A DNA stretch of 64,000 nt from an uncultured Bacteroidia bacterium (GTDB lineage: Bacteria; Bacteroidota; Bacteroidia; Bacteroidales; CAJPTX01), in assembly GCA_938038735.1 (NCBI GenBank), contig CALHSW010000054.1:1-64000 (forward strand), read 5' to 3'. Below are positions 16,599 through 25,762 of this stretch, piece by piece. Position 1 is the first letter of the stretch; each line of letters begins with the position of its first letter. A model generated the notes under the pieces. It saw nothing but the letters and a program-made list of their open reading frames with translations. It made no database searches and was not told the origin of the DNA. The position numbers and the translations under genes were made by a program.

Positions 16599-16628
16599 CA
16601 AAGTTACGAACTTTTTATGAATCCACAA
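16599..16628 (-). promoter_or_regulatory. Promoter of the tRNA pair
   Basis: Minus strand TTG (16626-16628), 19 bases, TAACTTTG (16599-16606), 20 bases before tRNA-Gln. Confidence 0.75.
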
Positions 16629-16688
16629 GCCCCCCGCAAAAAACATCATACGCTCCCCGCTGGGACACCCCACAAAAGCTCACCTCCG

Positions 16689-17777
16689 CTACTCCGATCG
16701 GCTAACCAACATCACCTGCTTCGCGGCAATATCATTTCCGTTTTTCCCTGGTCCGATTGAGAACTCCACCTCGTCCCCTACCTCTAGCTCGGCAATTCCA
16801 ACGCCAAGCAAATCCCGGTAGTAGAAGAATAGATTCGCAGGGCTATGCTCTATAAAGCCGTAGCCACTCTTGCTAATCAGATTCACTATCCTCGCCCTGT
16901 ACCGCGGCTGCATCAACTCTTCTGGCGCGATTTCGTCTTGCCTATTCAGCTCTCGGTCGCGCATGTTTCCCCGCCTGTGAGAAAAGTCCGGAAGATCAAT
17001 CCTTCCCACCACCTTCGGCCCCACAAGCTCGCCATAGCCCACCCCCATAGGGTAATCGTCAGACTCCATCCCGTCGTCAGGGCCTTCGTCGTCATACCCA
17101 TCCGGATCATCGTCACAGGGCTCTGCCTCCCCCGAATCAGGCATGAACAAGCCCTCTATGACCGAATCGTCCTTTGACAACCCCTCACGAATGAGGGTTT
17201 CAACATCCAATGCGTACGAAACCTCCATCAGTAAATCAGATGAGGTACGCGTTGAGACTTGCCTCCCCGACTCGTCTCGGTAGTCAAACTCCCAGTTTAA
17301 AACCATCACACGTACTCCCAGCGTACTGAGTTTTCGTATCAGTGGCACGTACTCCCCATCGCTAGACACGAGTACCACCACATCGAGCTTATACCGCAAC
17401 GCCCGCTCATACGCCTCCAACGCCAGCCACACATCAATACCTTTCTCCTCCTTACGCCCCATCCGGGTACGTAACGGCAAGTAGTGCGTCTCTATGCCAA
17501 CCGACATTAGCACATCGTCAAACACCCGATCATTGTAGAGCTGCTTGCATCGATGGCTGGCATCCTGGGCACTTAAACGCCCCCTGAAGTAATGCCCCGT
17601 CACCACTCTACATGACTCTTCGCGAACGCCTTCCGCCTGCGCCACAGCGTGACACAAGAACTTGTGAAAGCCCGGCAACGACAAACGCCTCCGTACATCG
17701 CTGTAGTAGCTATAATAGTTACTTACATGCAAAAAGTAATTACCATCGTAAAAGACTCCTATCTTGGTAATGTCCAT
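16689..17777 (-). CDS. NYN domain (LabA/DUF88-like) protein with C-terminal cold-shock-like domain
   Basis: Probable ribonuclease. The N-terminal NYN (PIN-like) domain, residues 1-180, has the acidic residues expected for metal binding: D11 (GVFYDGNYF), D115 (KGIDVWLAL) and D140 (LVSSDGEYVPL). A very acidic linker rich in Asp and Glu (about residues 215-245) leads to a C-terminal segment (about 290-360) with a small-barrel, cold-shock-like look: RYRARIVNLISKSGYGFIEH, then FFYYRDL and a VGDEVEFSIG strand, suited to RNA binding. Together these suggest RNA cleavage or turnover. It has its own promoter. RNA targets are unknown; NYN proteins with such tails are also seen in other Bacteroidota. Confidence 0.85.
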   Translation of the reverse strand: MDITKIGVFYDGNYFLHVSNYYSYYSDVRRRLSLPGFHKFLCHAVAQAEGVREESCRVVTGHYFRGRLSAQDASHRCKQLYNDRVFDDVLMSVGIETHYLPLRTRMGRKEEKGIDVWLALEAYERALRYKLDVVVLVSSDGEYVPLIRKLSTLGVRVMVLNWEFDYRDESGRQVSTRTSSDLLMEVSYALDVETLIREGLSKDDSVIEGLFMPDSGEAEPCDDDPDGYDDEGPDDGMESDDYPMGVGYGELVGPKVVGRIDLPDFSHRRGNMRDRELNRQDEIAPEELMQPRYRARIVNLISKSGYGFIEHSPANLFFYYRDLLGVGIAELEVGDEVEFSIGPGKNGNDIAAKQVMLVSRSE

Positions 17778-17829
17778 CTTTTTAATTTTACTTTTTACCT
17801 CCTAATACACATTCTACAGAAATTAATCG

Positions 17830-17858
17830 CAAATTTAACCATTTATTCTACATTGCAA
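17830..17858 (-). promoter_or_regulatory. Promoter of the NYN gene
   Basis: Minus strand TTG (17856-17858), 18 bases, TAAATTTG (17830-17837), 52 bases before the start. An AGGAGG sits too far ahead of the ATG (about 23 bases) to be a normal ribosome site. Confidence 0.7.
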
Positions 17859-18010
17859 TCAGCAAGCGACTATATGTAATCAATCTGAAATACGCACGCG
17901 TAGCAAAAACCTTGCATTTCCCCTGTGCGACTGCGCTGAAAGGATTCCTTCTCACCCCAATAGCACACAGTTTTTTCTCTACCAATACAGGGTGCTCCGC
18001 TATAATACAC

Positions 18011-18949
18011 TTAGAGCTGTAGAAACAGCCCCACCAAAACGGGGCAAAGTATGGTCATGAATACCCCATGGTACACAGATACGACTGCGTACTTGCTTCC
18101 GCTAGCCCGCACAACGAACGGTAGCGTGGTGTCCATACTCGTCGCCCCTGCTGAACATATCGGAGCCAACGGACCGAACCACCTCGCGAAGGGCCCAGCC
18201 AGCAGTATGGATAGAACCTCTCTACATATATTCAATATCAGCGCCACGCTCCCCAGCATCGCACCATGCGACACAGGCCTCACCGTCTCGCCTATCAGCA
18301 CGCTAGAAAGGCTATAGTATCCATACCCAGCACCAATCGCGCTAATCTCTCCAAAGGCAAACCCCTTAAGCACCAGGTAGGCAACTGTACTTCCAATGAA
18401 TGTGCCAACCACAGTCGCAAGCGGGAGCAACAACAGTTTCGGACTCAAGTGGCGTATCGTAGAGAGCGATGCCTTGTCACTCCCCACAGAGAACCCGACG
18501 ACCACCATCAAACCATACAGAAGATACGACGCAACGTCTGCCCCTTCCATCCACTCTTGCGGCGTTTCCATTACAACGCCCGCCACTACCCCAACAGCAA
18601 ACACCAAGAGGTAGCTCACACTGCCAAGTAGGGCTTTCCCTATGCCGCCCCCACCCTCGCTGCTCGCGCGTTCCCCACGGTGCAAAACCTTGCCGAATAG
18701 CCATCCCATCACCACGCTGCCCGCTATGCAGCACACAGATACAAAAACGGACTGCAACCCCAAGGTGCCTAGCTTCGCAATCAACTCTTTATCAAGCCCT
18801 AGCTCCATGCCCAACGTGAAAAGCAGCATGTACACCAGCACAGAGGTGCATACGCTTACCACCCGATTCACAGCCCTATCGCTCGGTGCAAGATACCCGA
18901 GCAAAAAGCCTAGAACCATCAGCCCTATAAGTATCGCTACCGTTAGCAT
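18011..18949 (-). CDS. lysO: Lysine exporter LysO family protein
   Basis: A 312-residue integral membrane protein of the LysO (YbjE, DUF340) family, which in E. coli exports L-lysine and the toxic analogue thialysine. About eight helices are visible. Family motifs include the N-terminal GFLLGYL and LLFTLGMELGLD region, GFSVGSDKASL, and the acidic-residue-containing second half, SAIGAGYGYYSLSSVLIGE and ICSAGATSMDTTLP. The long form corresponds to the fused two-domain LysO. It is the last of three closely spaced genes (mqnE, nucleotidyltransferase, lysO), with 36 bases after the nucleotidyltransferase. Confidence 0.9.
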   Translation of the reverse strand: MLTVAILIGLMVLGFLLGYLAPSDRAVNRVVSVCTSVLVYMLLFTLGMELGLDKELIAKLGTLGLQSVFVSVCCIAGSVVMGWLFGKVLHRGERASSEGGGGIGKALLGSVSYLLVFAVGVVAGVVMETPQEWMEGADVASYLLYGLMVVVGFSVGSDKASLSTIRHLSPKLLLLPLATVVGTFIGSTVAYLVLKGFAFGEISAIGAGYGYYSLSSVLIGETVRPVSHGAMLGSVALILNICREVLSILLAGPFARWFGPLAPICSAGATSMDTTLPFVVRASGSKYAVVSVYHGVFMTILCPVLVGLFLQL

Positions 18950-18985
18950 AGCCTACTCACATTGCGTCCATCGTGCTGCATTGTG

Positions 18986-19924
18986 CTACCGCCATAATGG
19001 GGAACCGTAGACACCGTCACGCACCAGCTGCGCTATTTTACTCTCCACCTCCACCTTATCGCCCGGATATGTCACACCGCACCACCCCGTACCGCCGGGT
19101 AGCACCTCGCAGCGAACGCCTACACCCAATCCGCGCATTACCGCGCTCGGTAAATAGCACTCTTTCGCAATGTACTCCACTTGAGGCTGGGCAAAAAAGC
19201 TACTCAGCTCTTGATCCAAACGCTGTACGAACGGCAGCGTAAAGCCCCAACAGTTCATTGACACCACTGCATCGCTCGCCAACTCCTCTGCTGTTCCCCC
19301 ACCCCTATCAATCACTCTATCCCCTTCTCGGGCAATCTTTGTATGCTCCTGGATAGCTTCCAAGAGACCATGCGAATCAACCGTACAAACCCCCCGAGAC
19401 ACCGTGCCAGCCTCGGTTAGCGTTGCCCCCAAAGCGTAACCCACAAGGCAATACTGCTCCTCTCCCTTCCCCCGCCACTCGTTCAACCGACTCCCTAACG
19501 CTGCGAACGCCTCCCGTCCGTAGAAATCATCGGCATTAATCACAGCAAACGGCGCATCTATGTACTTCTGGGCACACCACACTGCATGCGCAGTACCCCA
19601 AGGCTTCGCCCGTTCTGCCGGAACAGCAACCCCAGCAGGAACATCCTCAACGCCCTGGTACGCCACTTCGTAGCGCATCGTTGAAGGAAAGCGCGATGCA
19701 AGCTCTTTTTCAAATTTCTCTTCCATTTCTCGGCGAATCACAAATACCACCTTTTGGAAACCGCTTCGCAGCGCATCGTAGACCGAATACTCAAGTATTG
19801 ACTCCCCGCTCGGCCCAACCCCTTCAAACTGCTTCAACCCTCCATACCGACTCCCCATTCCCGCCGCCAGCACTACCAGTACTGGCCCTTTCCCCATCTC
19901 CTTGCTCTGCATACCTTTCTCCAC
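18986..19924 (-). CDS. Sugar-phosphate nucleotidyltransferase family protein
   Basis: A 312-residue GT-A-fold nucleotidyltransferase. The N-terminal signature LAAGMGSRYGGLKQ, a VGPSGESILEYSVYDA segment, the metal-binding INADDFYG and a GTAHAVWCA base/sugar region are all present. It fits a group of Bacteroidota proteins annotated only as nucleotidyltransferase or NTP transferase; the sugar cannot be named. Three in-frame ATGs within ten codons leave the start open. It begins 7 bases after mqnE. No sugar biosynthesis genes lie nearby to give a pathway. Confidence 0.85.
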   Translation of the reverse strand: MEKGMQSKEMGKGPVLVVLAAGMGSRYGGLKQFEGVGPSGESILEYSVYDALRSGFQKVVFVIRREMEEKFEKELASRFPSTMRYEVAYQGVEDVPAGVAVPAERAKPWGTAHAVWCAQKYIDAPFAVINADDFYGREAFAALGSRLNEWRGKGEEQYCLVGYALGATLTEAGTVSRGVCTVDSHGLLEAIQEHTKIAREGDRVIDRGGGTAEELASDAVVSMNCWGFTLPFVQRLDQELSSFFAQPQVEYIAKECYLPSAVMRGLGVGVRCEVLPGGTGWCGVTYPGDKVEVESKIAQLVRDGVYGSPLWR

Positions 19925-19931
19925 TCCCTTT

Positions 19932-21074
19932 TTACACTACTTCTATGTACTCCGAATCACGTTCAACCGCCACATACCCCGCCCGTGCCACCAACTCCCT
20001 AAATTCTTGAACCGAGGCCTTGGGCTGCTGCTCCTCCGCTCCAGCCATTGAATATATTCTCGTTGAGTCGTCTATCGTCCCATCCATATCATCTGCACCA
20101 AACGAAAGCGACAGCTCCATGTTCTCTTTACCCAACATCGGCCAGTAGGCCTTGATATGTGGAAAATTATCCAAGTAGAGCGCGCTCACTGCGTAGGTGC
20201 GTAGGACCTCAACGAGCGGCACCTCCCCTCGTGACGACATGTCGTTCCCTTGGGCTCTGTATTTCAATGGTATAAAGCTATTGAATCCATGCGTCTCGTC
20301 CTGTAGCCTTCGCAAGCGATCCAAATGGTCGATACGTTCCTGCCGACTCTCTACGTGCCCAAAAAGCATCGTGGCATTCGACCGCCCCCCCAGCCCATGC
20401 CACGTCCTATGCAGCGCTAGCCACTCCGCCCCGCTGCACTTCTCGGGACAGACCTCTCGACGCACTCGCTCAGAAAATATCTCCGCCCCCCCGCCGGGTA
20501 TTGAATTCAACCCTGCCGCACGCAACCGCTCTAACCCTTCGCTATACGACACCCCATCACGCTGAAAAGCCGCAATGAGTTCTACTGCCGAAAACGCCTT
20601 GATATGCACTTTGGGCGCATTCCTTCGCACCTCCCGCACAATCGCTTCCAACTCTGCCACGCCCCAACCAGGGTACGCCCCACCGGTCACATGGATCTCG
20701 GTTACACCGCCATCCGCCGCAGCCTTCGCCTGCCTCCCTACCTCTTCTAAAGAGAGATGCCAACTTCCCTCGCTACCCTCCTCGCGCCGGTACGAGCAGA
20801 ACTTGCATTTATAGCAACACACATTCGTCGGCTCAATGTGCCGATTCCGATTGTAGAATGCTTTTTGTCCATTTCGCCCTAAACGAGCCCACGTTGCCGC
20901 AAGCGCCAAAACGCCCAAACTCGCCTCCTCCAGCAGCACCTCACCTTCGTTAGGCTGAACCCGCACTCCGCCCAGCACATGCAGCAATGCGCCCTGCACC
21001 CTCTGACTCTCCGCGGCTAGCTGTCCCCTAAGTAAACGTTCCTTCAGGGCTCTAACTACCTCTACTGCCTCCAC
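19932..21074 (-). CDS. mqnE: Aminofutalosine synthase MqnE
   Basis: Radical SAM enzyme of the futalosine route to menaquinone: it joins 3-[(1-carboxyvinyl)oxy]benzoate to adenosyl from SAM. The 380-residue protein has the 4Fe-4S motif C86-x3-C90-x2-C93, then the MqnE-type sequences EIHVTGGAYPGW, VHIKAFSAVEL, IPGGGAEIFSERVR and TMLFGHVESRQERIDHL. VTGG, HIKAFSAVE and the RIDHL region separate it from MqnC, which has LQGG and a different end. CofH is the other close family but belongs to F420 makers. It points to menaquinone as the partner of Na+-NQR. Other mqn genes are not in the window. Confidence 0.9.
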   Translation of the reverse strand: MEAVEVVRALKERLLRGQLAAESQRVQGALLHVLGGVRVQPNEGEVLLEEASLGVLALAATWARLGRNGQKAFYNRNRHIEPTNVCCYKCKFCSYRREEGSEGSWHLSLEEVGRQAKAAADGGVTEIHVTGGAYPGWGVAELEAIVREVRRNAPKVHIKAFSAVELIAAFQRDGVSYSEGLERLRAAGLNSIPGGGAEIFSERVRREVCPEKCSGAEWLALHRTWHGLGGRSNATMLFGHVESRQERIDHLDRLRRLQDETHGFNSFIPLKYRAQGNDMSSRGEVPLVEVLRTYAVSALYLDNFPHIKAYWPMLGKENMELSLSFGADDMDGTIDDSTRIYSMAGAEEQQPKASVQEFRELVARAGYVAVERDSEYIEVV

Positions 21075-21145
21075 CTCTGCATCCCACTATTTTGCTCCAT
21101 TCGCCGCTCCCATCCACCCCAGCCCATCAGATGGAATACAATCTC

Positions 21146-23440
21146 CTAGAAGCTCTCGTAGTCAGAATCGCTCGCCGTGCCGCCCATCGACATGTCTATA
21201 ATTACGCCGCCCTTCTTAGAGGGTTTAGCCTCCTCCACCTTGGGCTGCGCAGTAACCGGTTTCGGGGCCTCTGCTCCTGCTGTCACGCTTTGGGTCGGCT
21301 TAGCCTCAACCGAACCGCTTGCCGCTGGCGCAGGCGTAACTGGAGCTGCGGGCGCAGGCTTCATAGCTGCGCTTGATGGTGTGCTAACGCTCGTCCTCTT
21401 TGGCTCTACTTTCGGCTTCGCTACCGCCGCCGTCTTGAGCTTTGCTTGCAACGTGGATGAACCCGTAGGCTTCAAGCCTCCGCTCGCTGGCTTCACAGCT
21501 TTGCTTCCCGCAGCTGCCGCCACGCTCGGCACTTTCCGCTCCGTAGCGCCAACGCTGCTCCCCGGCTTAGCTGTCTTGACAGACGGAACAGACTTGCTTC
21601 CCGCCGTCACGCTCGGCGCAGCTTCAGAAGACCTACCCACCTTGCTTTCAGTGGTCACGCTCGGCTTACTGCGCTGCACAACAGCCGTTCCACCTTGCCC
21701 CTGCTCTACCCTAAAGTACGAAATCACCTCCTGCAGCTCATGCGAAAGCCCAGACAGTTTATCAGCCTCCTGCGCCAACTTGTCGCTCGCTGAGGCATTA
21801 GCCTGCGACACATTGTTCAACAGCTGCAGCGCATTATTCACTTGCTCTGCCCCATTGCGCTGCTCCATGCTAGATGTTGCAACCTCCTGAGATAGCTGCA
21901 CGCTCTTCTCTACCCCTGGGCGAATCTCTGACAACGACTTATTCGCCTGCTCGGTCACCTTCACCGCCTGATTCACGAGCCCAACCACCTCCTCAGCCGC
22001 TGTTCCACTCCGCTCCGCCAGCTTTCGAACCTCCGCCGCCACCACGGCGAAGCCTCTACCATGCTCGCCAGCTCGCGCCGCCTCTACAGCTGCGTTCAAT
22101 GCTAGTATGTTCGTTTGATCCGCAATCTCGCTCACGATGGCTATCTTATTCGCGATCTCGGTCACCGCCACCTCGGTCTCGTGGCCTCGATCCAGCACGT
22201 CCTTTAGCACAGTGGACACATTCATGGCCACCGTCTCCGACTGCTGCGCATTCTCCGCATTCTGGTCTATGTTCGCCGCCATCTCTTCCATTGCGCTCGA
22301 CACCTCCTCCGACGACGACGCCTGTGAATTCGCACCCTCCGCAATCTGTCGCGACGACACATTGACAGACCTACTCGCCCCCAACACCCTGCTCGAACTT
22401 GATTCTACCGACGATATCAATTCCCGCAACTTCTCGCGCACCTCCTGCGTCAAGCGAACCATCTTCCCCGTCTCATCCACGCTCTCCCGCTGCCGTGCCG
22501 TGAATTGCACTTCCGTAATCAAATCGCCATCTTTGATGTAGCGCAGCTGGTTCACCACCAAATCCATCGCGCGGCTCACCCGCATCCCGATACGTACCAC
22601 AATTATCACAGATACCAGTACCAGCACGAAGAAGCTCAACAACAAGGATACCGCCAGCAGCTTCATCACTGCGCTAGCCCCTCTCGTTGCGCTCTCCGAA
22701 ACCCGGTCAAGATGCTGCCGCACCGATTCTACTCCCGCTACCACCTCCTGATCCAACCCCGACCGCTGCTTATACGCCTCTGAAAGGTCCCGCAGCTGAG
22801 CTGCGTATTGTCCCAGCGTTACTCCTAAGCCCTGCATGTCCCCAGGTAGCAATACACGCGCCTTGTCAATCAGCTCAGCACTTATATCCAAATCGCTCAC
22901 ATCTCCGCTCACCACGCTCCGCAGCAAAATTTTACTCGCCTTTGAGAACTCATCCATCCACGCCGTCCCCATCTCCGTCTCTGAATGGCGTTCAATCACC
23001 GCAAATACATTCTCAAGCAACGCGGTAAACCGCTCATGCTGCTCCTTCTCTAGCTGCAACGCCTTCCGCATGCTCTCACCCGTTTCCACCAAGCATCGAT
23101 TCCCCTCCTGCGCAATCCGCACTATCTCACCATCGCCGCCCAACCATTGCTTCATTGCCTCGTAAACCTGCTGCGACTCCGCCTGCATGCTATCAATTGC
23201 CTTTGTCACCCGGTCGTACTGCGTCTCCTCATGCATCAAGTAGTACTGCTGCATCATATTGTAGCTCTTCTCGGTATTCCGCTCCTGCATCACAAGCCCC
23301 TCAAACATGGGTAACACCTCGTGGCGCATTCGTTGCATTCCCACATAGCCTAATACGAATGGAATCCCGAACAGTATGGCCAACACCACCAACCAAAACA
23401 TCAACTGATTCCGTAACGACTTTTTTACAAATGAAAACAT
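21146..23440 (-). CDS. Methyl-accepting chemotaxis protein with long C-terminal tether
   Basis: A 764-residue transmembrane chemoreceptor. From the ATG at 23440 (MFSFVKKSLRNQLMFW): TM1 about residues 12-32, a mainly helical sensor region of about 225 residues, TM2 about 258-285, a HAMP domain, and the signalling hairpin with the tip motif ADQTNILALNAAVEAARAGE and GFAVVAAEVRKLAERS. After about residue 580 comes a 185-residue tail rich in Pro, Ala, Lys, Ser and Val, ending DSDYESF. The last five residues D-Y-E-S-F match the x-[HFYW]-x2-[HFYW] pentapeptide used to dock CheR and CheB. A TTG/ATG at 23464 would add eight residues. No other che genes are in the window. Confidence 0.93.
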   Translation of the reverse strand: MFSFVKKSLRNQLMFWLVVLAILFGIPFVLGYVGMQRMRHEVLPMFEGLVMQERNTEKSYNMMQQYYLMHEETQYDRVTKAIDSMQAESQQVYEAMKQWLGGDGEIVRIAQEGNRCLVETGESMRKALQLEKEQHERFTALLENVFAVIERHSETEMGTAWMDEFSKASKILLRSVVSGDVSDLDISAELIDKARVLLPGDMQGLGVTLGQYAAQLRDLSEAYKQRSGLDQEVVAGVESVRQHLDRVSESATRGASAVMKLLAVSLLLSFFVLVLVSVIIVVRIGMRVSRAMDLVVNQLRYIKDGDLITEVQFTARQRESVDETGKMVRLTQEVREKLRELISSVESSSSRVLGASRSVNVSSRQIAEGANSQASSSEEVSSAMEEMAANIDQNAENAQQSETVAMNVSTVLKDVLDRGHETEVAVTEIANKIAIVSEIADQTNILALNAAVEAARAGEHGRGFAVVAAEVRKLAERSGTAAEEVVGLVNQAVKVTEQANKSLSEIRPGVEKSVQLSQEVATSSMEQRNGAEQVNNALQLLNNVSQANASASDKLAQEADKLSGLSHELQEVISYFRVEQGQGGTAVVQRSKPSVTTESKVGRSSEAAPSVTAGSKSVPSVKTAKPGSSVGATERKVPSVAAAAGSKAVKPASGGLKPTGSSTLQAKLKTAAVAKPKVEPKRTSVSTPSSAAMKPAPAAPVTPAPAASGSVEAKPTQSVTAGAEAPKPVTAQPKVEEAKPSKKGGVIIDMSMGGTASDSDYESF

Positions 23441-23517
23441 AATTGCTACCTTTAACAATTGCAACCCTTACACTCTCTGTAGTACGACTATTTACAAAAA
23501 ATGTTTCTTCTATACGC

Positions 23518-24630
23518 TTAGCCATCCACCTTCCTGTAGCTCAGCACAGCCCATGTTGATATCACCACGCAGTACACCGATAGTTTCCACAGCGGACCTA
23601 TCGCATCGGTAAACGTTGCGCCACGCAGGTAAAACATCCGCATCGCATCGGTGTAGTACGTCAACGGATTCATGTACGCTATCGCCTGTGCCCAACCAGG
23701 CATTGAGTATATCGGAGTAAATAGACCGCTCAGCAGTACCAGTATCAGCACGAAAAACATCATCAAAAACATCGCCTGCTGCATGGTGCGCGAATAGTTC
23801 GATACAATCATCCCGAGCGAGGTCAGCGTGAAAATGAATATGATGGAGATAACCACCAGCCCTCGTATGCTCCCGTTCGGCACCAGCCCGTACATTAACC
23901 ATAAAACCAACACACCTATGAGCAGTATGTTTAGCCCGATAATCCAATAGGGAATCACTTTCGACAATATAAAATCAAAGCGACGCACCGGGGTCACATT
24001 GATCTGCTGTATCGTGCCCGCCTCCTTCTCCTGCACGATGTTGAGTGCGGGCAGCACCCCGCACACCAGCGCCGTCAGCAGCACGATGAAGGCTGGAAGC
24101 ATGTAGGTTTTGTAGTCCATCTTCTCGTTGAAGCGGAAGGTCGGCCGCACCACCACGGGCTGCTGCCCCATCGCACCGCGCCAGTCCTCTTGCAGTAAAT
24201 CATCGCTATAGCTACGCAGCAGTGCCATCATATAGTTGGCAGCAAGCTGCCCCTGCGTCCCATCCACCGCATTCGCCGCCATAAATACGCTCGCCGTGCC
24301 GCCTTGCCCTATCAACTCATCAAAATCGCGCGGCAGCTCCAAAGTCAAGTCTATCCGCCCCTCATCCACCAGCCCATTCGCCTCCGCGTACGAATCAAGC
24401 TCTATAAAAGTACCCACGTACGGCGACACTCGTACCTTCGATTTTAACCGCTGGGCGCACTCCCCTCGGCTGTGATCCACCACCGCAACCCGTATGTCCT
24501 TTAGATCGAACGTCACCGCCCACGGCAGTATCAGCAGCACGAGAATCGGGAACCCGATGATCATCATCAAGAGCACCCTGTTGCGGAACGTCTGCTTAAA
24601 CTCTTTTTCCAGCAAGTAACCCAGCACCAT
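23518..24630 (-). CDS. ABC-2 type permease, second of a pair
   Basis: A 370-residue ABC exporter permease of the YbhR/YhhJ type. It has one N-terminal helix, a large external domain (about residues 40-170), and five C-terminal helices with an EKEAGTIQQINVTPVRR coupling motif before the cluster, as in ABC-2 permeases. It follows the other permease by 16 bases and ends the export operon. In YbhFSR-like systems two different permeases pair with the ATPase; the role is likely efflux of a drug, lipid or other hydrophobic compound. The sequence does not fix the substrate. Confidence 0.9.
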   Translation of the reverse strand: MVLGYLLEKEFKQTFRNRVLLMMIIGFPILVLLILPWAVTFDLKDIRVAVVDHSRGECAQRLKSKVRVSPYVGTFIELDSYAEANGLVDEGRIDLTLELPRDFDELIGQGGTASVFMAANAVDGTQGQLAANYMMALLRSYSDDLLQEDWRGAMGQQPVVVRPTFRFNEKMDYKTYMLPAFIVLLTALVCGVLPALNIVQEKEAGTIQQINVTPVRRFDFILSKVIPYWIIGLNILLIGVLVLWLMYGLVPNGSIRGLVVISIIFIFTLTSLGMIVSNYSRTMQQAMFLMMFFVLILVLLSGLFTPIYSMPGWAQAIAYMNPLTYYTDAMRMFYLRGATFTDAIGPLWKLSVYCVVISTWAVLSYRKVDG

Positions 24631-24646
24631 TACCCTGCCCCTCCCT

Positions 24647-25753
24647 TTAGCCCAAACGGGGCTTCAACTTAATCATACTTAGCCCTAGAGTCGTAGCCGT
24701 CATGGCGGCTAGCACCACGTGGTGCAGCCATATCGCCGACCACGAAGCCCCCTGGATCATCACCTTACGCATCCCATCAACGTACCACGTCCCCGGCACC
24801 AGCTGCGCCAACCACTGCATGAGCCGCGGCATGCTACTGATCGGGAACATCATACCCGAAAGAAGCAGCGTTGGGGTCATCATCCCTATTCCCGCTATGA
24901 TTATCGCCGCCGCCTGATTCGGCGATATCGTTGATACAAAAAGCCCCACGGACAGCGCCACGACTATGTATAGCACCGACAGCGTGAAGAGCGGCAGAAG
25001 ACTCCCACGGATTGGCACCTTGAGCGCAAAGTAGGAGAGCAGGAGCGTCATAATAAGTATAACAAACGATAGCAGCAGGTAGGGTATCATCTTCGCCAAT
25101 AGCATCGTGCCCGACTTCATCGGCGAGGCCAGCAGCACCTCCAGCGTGCCGCGCTCCCGCTCGCGCACTATCGACACCGAGGTCATTATGCTACAGATTA
25201 TAATCAGCACCAGCCCGATGATTCCAGGCACAAAGTTGTACGTTGACTCCAACGCCGGATTGTATAGCATCCGGGTTTGCACATCAACCCCATACGGCTG
25301 CCCCGCACCCCCAAACTGCTCCTGCAGCAGCCCGCCAAGCACGCTCTGCACGTAGCCCGCCGCGATGCTCGCCACGTTGGGATTGCTCGCATCCACCAGC
25401 AACTGCACGGCGGCCTGATCTCCGGCCATCATCCGCTGGTAAAAGTAGGGGGCAATGACCACCACCAGCTCTAACTCCCCGCGCCGCATGCGATCATCCA
25501 CATCGGAGAGGTCTGTCACGCCGCGCACTGGGGCGAACGATGGGCTCTGCAGCACCGACTCTGTTAAACGCTTAGAAAGCACATCGTGCGACTGATCAAC
25601 CACCGCAACCCGTAGGTTCTTCACCTCCGTATTCAGCGCAAAACCGAACAGCAACACCTGCACCACCGGCATCCCCAGCAGAATGAGTATCGTGCGCAAA
25701 TCCCGCAGAATGTGCAGAAGCTCCTTCAGTACAAATGCTATGAATATACGCAT
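24647..25753 (-). CDS. ABC-2 type permease, first of a pair
   Basis: A 368-residue permease of the YbhS type, with the same layout as its neighbour: helix at residues 20-37, external domain, then five to six helices, and the coupling motif RERERGTLEVLLASPM at about residue 195. It starts 9 bases after the ATPase gene. The two permeases share about the same length and architecture but clearly different sequences, so they likely form a heterodimer. Confidence 0.9.
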   Translation of the reverse strand: MRIFIAFVLKELLHILRDLRTILILLGMPVVQVLLFGFALNTEVKNLRVAVVDQSHDVLSKRLTESVLQSPSFAPVRGVTDLSDVDDRMRRGELELVVVIAPYFYQRMMAGDQAAVQLLVDASNPNVASIAAGYVQSVLGGLLQEQFGGAGQPYGVDVQTRMLYNPALESTYNFVPGIIGLVLIIICSIMTSVSIVRERERGTLEVLLASPMKSGTMLLAKMIPYLLLSFVILIMTLLLSYFALKVPIRGSLLPLFTLSVLYIVVALSVGLFVSTISPNQAAAIIIAGIGMMTPTLLLSGMMFPISSMPRLMQWLAQLVPGTWYVDGMRKVMIQGASWSAIWLHHVVLAAMTATTLGLSMIKLKPRLG

Positions 25754-25762
25754 CGTCCGCCT

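Noticed and set aside
21177..21700. CRISPR-like or tandem DNA repeat in the chemoreceptor tail
   Set aside because: The similar short units come from repeated Lys/Pro/Val/Ala codons, are not regularly spaced, and code for the tether.
21177..21890. 237-codon open frame antisense to the chemoreceptor tail
   Set aside because: Mirror image of the Ala/Pro/Lys-rich tail codons; the receptor frame has clear domain motifs.
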